Positions 60,675 through 64,000 of a stretch of 64,000 nucleotides of DNA are shown piece by piece. The notes below the pieces were generated by a model that did not search any database, was not told the origin of the DNA, and saw only the letters and a program-made list of their open reading frames with translations. The translations under genes and the position numbers were made by a program. Location of the stretch: contig NZ_JAJKLK010000002.1 in assembly GCF_020982545.1 (NCBI RefSeq), positions 1 through 64,000 of the forward strand. The letters are read 5' to 3'. Position 1 is the stretch's first letter; each line of letters opens with the position of its first letter. The DNA comes from Streptomyces sp. MNU76 (lineage in GTDB: Bacteria; Actinomycetota; Actinomycetes; Streptomycetales; Streptomycetaceae).

Positions 60675-61292
60675 TTATACCTTTGTGAGAGTCTTGGCCG
60701 GGGACCGCGTCAGCGGGGTGCCGGGGGCCTGTGGGTCGAGGGGGATGAACGGGGAGACGAACACCAGATTGGGACGGTGGCGCGTGTCGTAGCCGGTGGC
60801 ATGGGCCAGGGCGAACTGGAAGCCCCGGACCTCGCCCACGGGGCCCCGGGACCTGATGAGGACGCGTAGGTGCTCGGTGATCAACCGGTAGCCGGGCACC
60901 TGGGAGGCGGCCGCGAAGCCGCCGAACTCGAGGATCGGGAGGATGTCGGAGCACGCGTCGAAGACCGACTTGTCCGCGCGGCGGGTGGGGAACCACACGA
61001 TGTGCTGGGGCTTGCGCGTCTCGGCGGCGAACGAGTCCTGCCACGGTGAGGCGTCGCCGTCCGCGTCCACCGTGCGGTACAGGAAGTGGCTGTCGTGCAT
61101 GCAGGGGTTGGGGGCGAAGAACTTCCAGTTCGGCACCAGGGACAAGGTGTCCTTCGAACGGAACCGGGAGAAGAGTTCGATGGGGTGCTGGCCCGCGAGG
61201 GTGACGGCCAGCATGGCCGCCCCGGCGATCCGCCAGGCCGCGCCTTCGCCGGTGAACGGGTTCTTCAGAGGGGAACGTCGAAGGGTGGTCAT
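60675..61292 (-). CDS. LinL-like (DUF5819-like) protein
   Basis: A 205-residue protein with one N-terminal membrane helix (WRIAGAAMLAVTLAGQHPIE), then the motif LVPNWKFFAPNPCMHDSHFL, which resembles the WxFFAPxP motif of DUF5819-type partners of HTTM proteins, and a mixed alpha/beta remainder (SFAAETRKPQHIVWFPTRRA, YRLITEHLRVLIRSRGPV). Its ATG overlaps the stop of the HTTM-hydrolase gene (ATGA). In linaridin clusters the LinH and LinL proteins are the shared, class-defining pair; this gene occupies the LinL place. The assignment rests on context and motif, not on a search. Confidence 0.65.
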   Translation of the reverse strand: MTTLRRSPLKNPFTGEGAAWRIAGAAMLAVTLAGQHPIELFSRFRSKDTLSLVPNWKFFAPNPCMHDSHFLYRTVDADGDASPWQDSFAAETRKPQHIVWFPTRRADKSVFDACSDILPILEFGGFAAASQVPGYRLITEHLRVLIRSRGPVGEVRGFQFALAHATGYDTRHRPNLVFVSPFIPLDPQAPGTPLTRSPAKTLTKV

Positions 61293-63208
61293 CGCGTGGC
61301 CTCCTTCTCGAGCGAGACGGATCGGGTGGGCCGGGCTGCCCGGGGGCGCTCGTCGAGGCTCCGGAAGAACGTGAGGACGTGGTCCGTGACCTGGTTGGCG
61401 TAGCGGCTGTTGACCAGCAGGGTGTCGTGTCCCGCGCCCTCGACGATCACCGTCGCGCGGGGCGCCCCGCGGTGGGCCTCGGCGAGTTCCCGGTGCATCA
61501 GTAGTTGGTCGGGGTCGCGGTCCACGGTCCTTTGGGCGGAGATCACCAGGCCGGGCACGCCCTCGATCGGGTCGAGCTGCCCGGGGAAGGCCTTGAAGTC
61601 CTCCTGCAGCGCCGCCCATTCGCGGCGCGCCGCGTACCACATCCGCGCGTCGGAGTAATGGGCGAAGACCTTGTCGTGGTATGGGGCGGGCAGTTCCTTG
61701 ATCCACCACGGGCGCGTGAGGAGGGCCCCGGTGCCGAGGCGCAGTGCCCGGCTCATGGAGGCGAAGCTGCTCTCCAGGCCGGCGCCGCTCACCCTCTGCT
61801 GGGCGGAGCGGTTGAACTGGTCCGGGTGCGAGGAGTCGAGGTACACGACGCCGTGTACCCGGTCGCCGAGGTGCTTGACGGCACGGCGGACGAGTTCTCC
61901 GCCGACCGAGTGGCCGACCAGGATCACCTTGCGGTGCGGTGCCACGGCCCCGTTCACCAAGTCGACGAGGTCGTCGACGGACTCCGACAACTGGTAGGTG
62001 GTGGTCGCCCTGCGGCGGCTTCCGGCGTATCCGGCGCGGGCATAGACGATGACGCCGTAGTCGGTCTGGTAGGACAGGCGCTCGCTGATCCAGGCATAGT
62101 GCTCGCTGGTGGACAGCAGGCCGGCGGCGAACACGAAGACCGGCCGCTCGGCGTCGCCGACCGACATCGCCTCGTACTGGAGCCGGTTGCCGTGCCGGGT
62201 CGTCAGCACGCGAGAGGTCCGCCAGCCCTCGGTGGCGCGCATGCGCCGCTGTACGGCGGTGATGGCCGCGGCCGCCGTCGCCCCCGCGAGCACGGCGAGG
62301 GCGGCCGCCACAGAGCGGTCGTCGCGTCCCGCGATGGCGGGGTGAGTGCGGGGAGCCGAGGTGTAGGCGACCAGGGGGTGCATCGCGGGGAACGCGGTGG
62401 CGAACCTGCCGAGCCCCATGAGATAGCCGTTGGCCACGTGGAACGTGGCGGCGCTCGCGATGACGGGACGGGCCAGCCTGCCTCCCTTGAGATAGGCGAG
62501 CGGGAAGAGGCACTCCAGCGCCAGCACGCTGTGAGCGAGCAGCTTGGCGGCCCGGGGATTGTTCCGGAGCCAGGTGTACATGCCCTCGTGACCGTAGGTG
62601 TGGGTGCGCATGACGCCCGGAAGTGCGGAGCCGTCGCGCCATTCCGGGCCGAGCAGCTTGACCCAACCGGAGATCAGGTAGGAGAGGTTGGACTGAAGGG
62701 CGACGTACCACAGCAGGGCGTCCTTGGCGGCCGGCGAGGGCACCAGACGGGCGCCGCCGGTGGCGAGCTGCACGAGGGTCGCCACCTGGTCGGCGCCGTC
62801 GCCGCCGTAGTGCTGACGCGGGCCGAGGAGGGCGGAGGTCGCACCGAGGAAGAGGCTGCCCGCCCCGCGCCAGCTGGACTTGCCCGGCAGGAGCATGGCT
62901 GAGGCGACCGCGGCCCGTGTGACGTGAAGGGCTGTCGTGGTCCGACGTCCGCTGGCCAGGTCGACCAGCCGGCGCAGCAGAGGATTCGCATGCGCGATGC
63001 TGTTCTTGGCGATGTCCCAGTCGCTCATGCCCCCCTTGCCCATATCGTGGCGCTGGGACAGGTATTCGAGGGACGAGGTGAGGCTCGTCATGGCGGCCAA
63101 CCGCTCCGACATGCCCAGCGCACGGTCCCGGCCGACCGGTATCGGGCTGAGCACCGCGGAAGCGACCCTGCCCGGCACTGCAGAAGTGATCCTTCGGACG
63201 AGTTTCAT
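61289..63208 (-). CDS. HTTM-like membrane domain fused to an alpha/beta hydrolase (LinH candidate)
   Basis: A 639-residue fusion. Residues ~60-320 form a multi-helix domain like HTTM (vitamin-K-carboxylase-like) proteins: ALLWYVALQSNLSYLISGWV, RTHTYGHEGMYTWLRNNPRA, LAHSVLALECLFPLAYLKGG, VANGYLMGLGRFATAFPAMH. Residues ~345-620 are an alpha/beta hydrolase: VFVFAAGLLSTSEHYAWISE, YGVIVYARAGYAGS, nucleophile elbow ILVGHSVGGELVRRAVKHLG (Ser434), GVVYLDSSHPDQF and the His in EGAGHDTLLVNS (His594). The same membrane-plus-hydrolase layout is described for LinH proteins of type-A linaridins (for example CypH). AGGAGAAGAGG precedes the ATG. It follows the precursor gene behind a strong hairpin. Confidence 0.8.
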   Translation of the reverse strand: MKLVRRITSAVPGRVASAVLSPIPVGRDRALGMSERLAAMTSLTSSLEYLSQRHDMGKGGMSDWDIAKNSIAHANPLLRRLVDLASGRRTTTALHVTRAAVASAMLLPGKSSWRGAGSLFLGATSALLGPRQHYGGDGADQVATLVQLATGGARLVPSPAAKDALLWYVALQSNLSYLISGWVKLLGPEWRDGSALPGVMRTHTYGHEGMYTWLRNNPRAAKLLAHSVLALECLFPLAYLKGGRLARPVIASAATFHVANGYLMGLGRFATAFPAMHPLVAYTSAPRTHPAIAGRDDRSVAAALAVLAGATAAAAITAVQRRMRATEGWRTSRVLTTRHGNRLQYEAMSVGDAERPVFVFAAGLLSTSEHYAWISERLSYQTDYGVIVYARAGYAGSRRRATTTYQLSESVDDLVDLVNGAVAPHRKVILVGHSVGGELVRRAVKHLGDRVHGVVYLDSSHPDQFNRSAQQRVSGAGLESSFASMSRALRLGTGALLTRPWWIKELPAPYHDKVFAHYSDARMWYAARREWAALQEDFKAFPGQLDPIEGVPGLVISAQRTVDRDPDQLLMHRELAEAHRGAPRATVIVEGAGHDTLLVNSRYANQVTDHVLTFFRSLDERPRAARPTRSVSLEKEATR

Positions 63209-63254
63209 AAGACCTCTTCTCCTGGTACTTTAGAAAAGTTTTCTTGCGTGCGGC

Positions 63255-63303
63255 GGGACCCGCTGTCGGACCAGAACAGCCCTCTGGTCCGACAGCGGGT
63301 CCC
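63255..63303 (-). terminator. 21-bp perfect hairpin between precursor and LinH-like gene
   Basis: GGGACCCGCTGTCGGACCAG plus one further pair on each side (63255-63275 with 63283-63303) form a perfect 21-bp stem around a 7-base loop, 20 bp after the precursor stop. There is no U-run. In RiPP operons a hairpin at this place usually limits read-through so that the peptide is made in excess over its enzymes. Confidence 0.8.
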
Positions 63304-63323
63304 TAGGCGTTCACCGCCGGCTG

Positions 63324-63680
63324 TCAGAAGAACTGCGGCGCACCGCCGGCCGGCGGCGCACCGCCGGCCGGCGGCGCACCGCCGGCGGCCGCGGCGTCGG
63401 CGGCCGCGGCGTCGGCGGCCGCGGCGTTCTGGGCGTTGGCCTCTGCCGCCAGGTTGTTGGCTTCCTCCTGCTGGGCGACACCCACCGTGGCGGCGCCGGC
63501 CTCCACGGCGGCGCCGGCCGCCTCGGCGGCGCCGGCCGCTCCGCCGTTGCCGTTGCCCGCGTTGTTCCGGTTCCGGTTCCGGGCGACCCGCGGGGTGCCC
63601 AGGGTCGGGCGAGCGGCGAAGTAGACGACACCCTCGACGGGGATTTCCGTGTTGTTCAGCGCTTTCTCGATGCTGCTCAT
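63324..63680 (-). CDS. RiPP precursor peptide, linaridin-like leader with repeat-rich core
   Basis: A 118-residue peptide. Residues 1-30 look like a leader (MSSIEKALNNTEIPVEGVVY, then FAARPTLGTP) and contain PTLGTP at 25-30, matching the PxxxTP motif of linaridin leaders. Residues 31-118 would be the core: NRNRNN, Gly/Asn- and Ala/Glu-rich parts, repeats of AAAAD/AAAAG (about 86-99) and GGAPPA (100-111), ending APQFF. It has no Ser, Cys or Lys and only one Thr (Thr65), so Thr dehydration and AviCys formation typical of cypemycin are not possible at scale. GGAGG lies about 9 nt before the ATG at 63680; codons are strongly G/C-ending. First gene of the operon. Confidence 0.72.
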   Translation of the reverse strand: MSSIEKALNNTEIPVEGVVYFAARPTLGTPRVARNRNRNNAGNGNGGAAGAAEAAGAAVEAGAATVGVAQQEEANNLAAEANAQNAAAADAAAADAAAAGGAPPAGGAPPAGGAPQFF

Positions 63681-63871
63681 TTCTTTGGTCCTCCGCATTC
63701 GGGACTTCGGAAGTTCTTTTCTTCCTGCGTCCTTCTGGAGATAACAATAGAGTCTCTCCAGTCGCCCTCGCATCGATAAAAATGCCTATTGTCGAGTGAC
63801 GTCTTCGCGCCGAAACGGACATTCTGTGGGGAACGGAATCCGGATGGTCGGCCGCCGCACGTACGACGGCA
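63681..63871 (-). promoter_or_regulatory. Promoter and leader region of the linaridin-like operon
   Basis: The region is markedly richer in A/T than the rest of the window. On the minus strand TATTGT (63750-63745) is a plausible -10 within the segment CTCTATTGTTATCTCC, giving a leader of about 60 nt. No clear -35 or operator was found. Confidence 0.45.
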
Positions 63872-63909
63872 CGGAAAAGGCCTGGACTGAATCTTCCAGG
63901 CCTTTTCCG
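63872..63909. terminator. Strong hairpin terminator at the right boundary of the cluster
   Basis: CGGAAAAGGCCTGGA (63872-63886) pairs perfectly with 63895-63909 around an 8-base loop; the right arm contains TTTT. It separates the operon from whatever lies to the right and is the only hairpin in this window with a U-run on either strand (AAAA/TTTT arms make it usable in both directions). Confidence 0.75.
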
Positions 63910-64000
63910 GGACTCGTACTACAGCCTCAGATCTTGAGGTTGTGATCGGTTCTGTTCGGGTTGTCGCCAGGGGCGGAGGCGGTCGGGCAGGGAGTCGCCG

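Noticed and set aside
63311..63631. Alternative minus-strand frame over the precursor (Pro/Arg-rich, PTPRPPTPRPP repeats)
   Set aside because: It has no ribosome-binding site and its codons lack the G/C third-position bias; the Ala/Gly frame starting at 63680 has both.
57540..63680. Lanthipeptide or lasso-peptide cluster
   Set aside because: No LanB/C/M, LanKC, lasso cyclase or B1/B2 proteins are present, and the core lacks Ser/Cys.

Overview
This window is chromosomal DNA from a Streptomyces or a close actinobacterial relative. The G+C content is very high, third codon positions are strongly G/C, GTG starts are common, and genes are coupled by ATGA or GTGA overlaps. The gene families (DUF5133, DUF6924, GlgE, PTS-type DhaKLM, mycothiol-type amidase, MptB-like transferase) fit the same group. 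I saw no rRNA, tRNA, CRISPR array or recognisable transposase.

Left third (1-25.4 kb) is mainly carbohydrate and nitrogen metabolism. It begins with alpha-glucan metabolism (treS edge fragment, glgE, an ATP-binding regulator-like protein, glgX). A galactan locus follows, in which a LacI-type regulator and a three-part sugar ABC transporter diverge from a GH42 beta-galactosidase and a secreted GH53 galactanase, with two identical operator-like sites in front of the transporter operon. Next are a broken ATP-grasp gene, an SMP-30 protein, a crcB-DUF190-crcB fluoride operon, a truncated uppP, and an asparagine/aspartate/glutamine catabolic operon (FadR-type regulator, permease, asparaginase, aspartase, glutaminase).

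Middle (25.4-46.3 kb): two polyprenol-dependent mannosyltransferase-like membrane proteins, a D-Ala-D-Ala carboxypeptidase, an unusually short Rho paralogue, an LTA-synthase-like membrane sulfatase, a GH13 glycosidase, several methyltransferases, a chimeric gene remnant, a CE7 esterase, an acetate-type symporter with its DUF485 partner, a molybdopterin oxidoreductase with its flavin reductase, and an old-yellow-enzyme-type oxidoreductase followed by a PadR regulator and preceded by a perfect palindrome.

Right third (46.3-64 kb): secreted proteins (FN3 lipoprotein, GH75 chitosanase), dhaKLM, an Mca-like amidase, a membrane Ser/Thr kinase, a thioesterase/HxlR divergent pair, and finally a seven-gene minus-strand operon at 57.5-63.7 kb. 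That operon has linaridin (RiPP) architecture: a precursor-like gene with a PxxxTP leader motif, a strong hairpin behind it, an HTTM-alpha/beta-hydrolase fusion (LinH type), a LinL-like protein, an ABC exporter, two tiny membrane proteins and a methyltransferase. The precursor is odd because its predicted core has no Ser or Cys and only one Thr, and is built of Ala/Gly/Asn/Pro repeats. This is the best candidate in the window for an undescribed system.

A caveat applies throughout. Ten inferred one-base losses, all in G/C runs of four or five, break five otherwise intact genes (glgE, crcB, a GH13 glycosidase, an oxidoreductase and the 3' part of the chimeric hydrolase). Adding one base back at each site restores a full frame, so they look like sequencing errors rather than gene decay. 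The ATP-grasp, uppP, GNAT and SnoaL/hydrolase remnants instead show real deletions or insertions.
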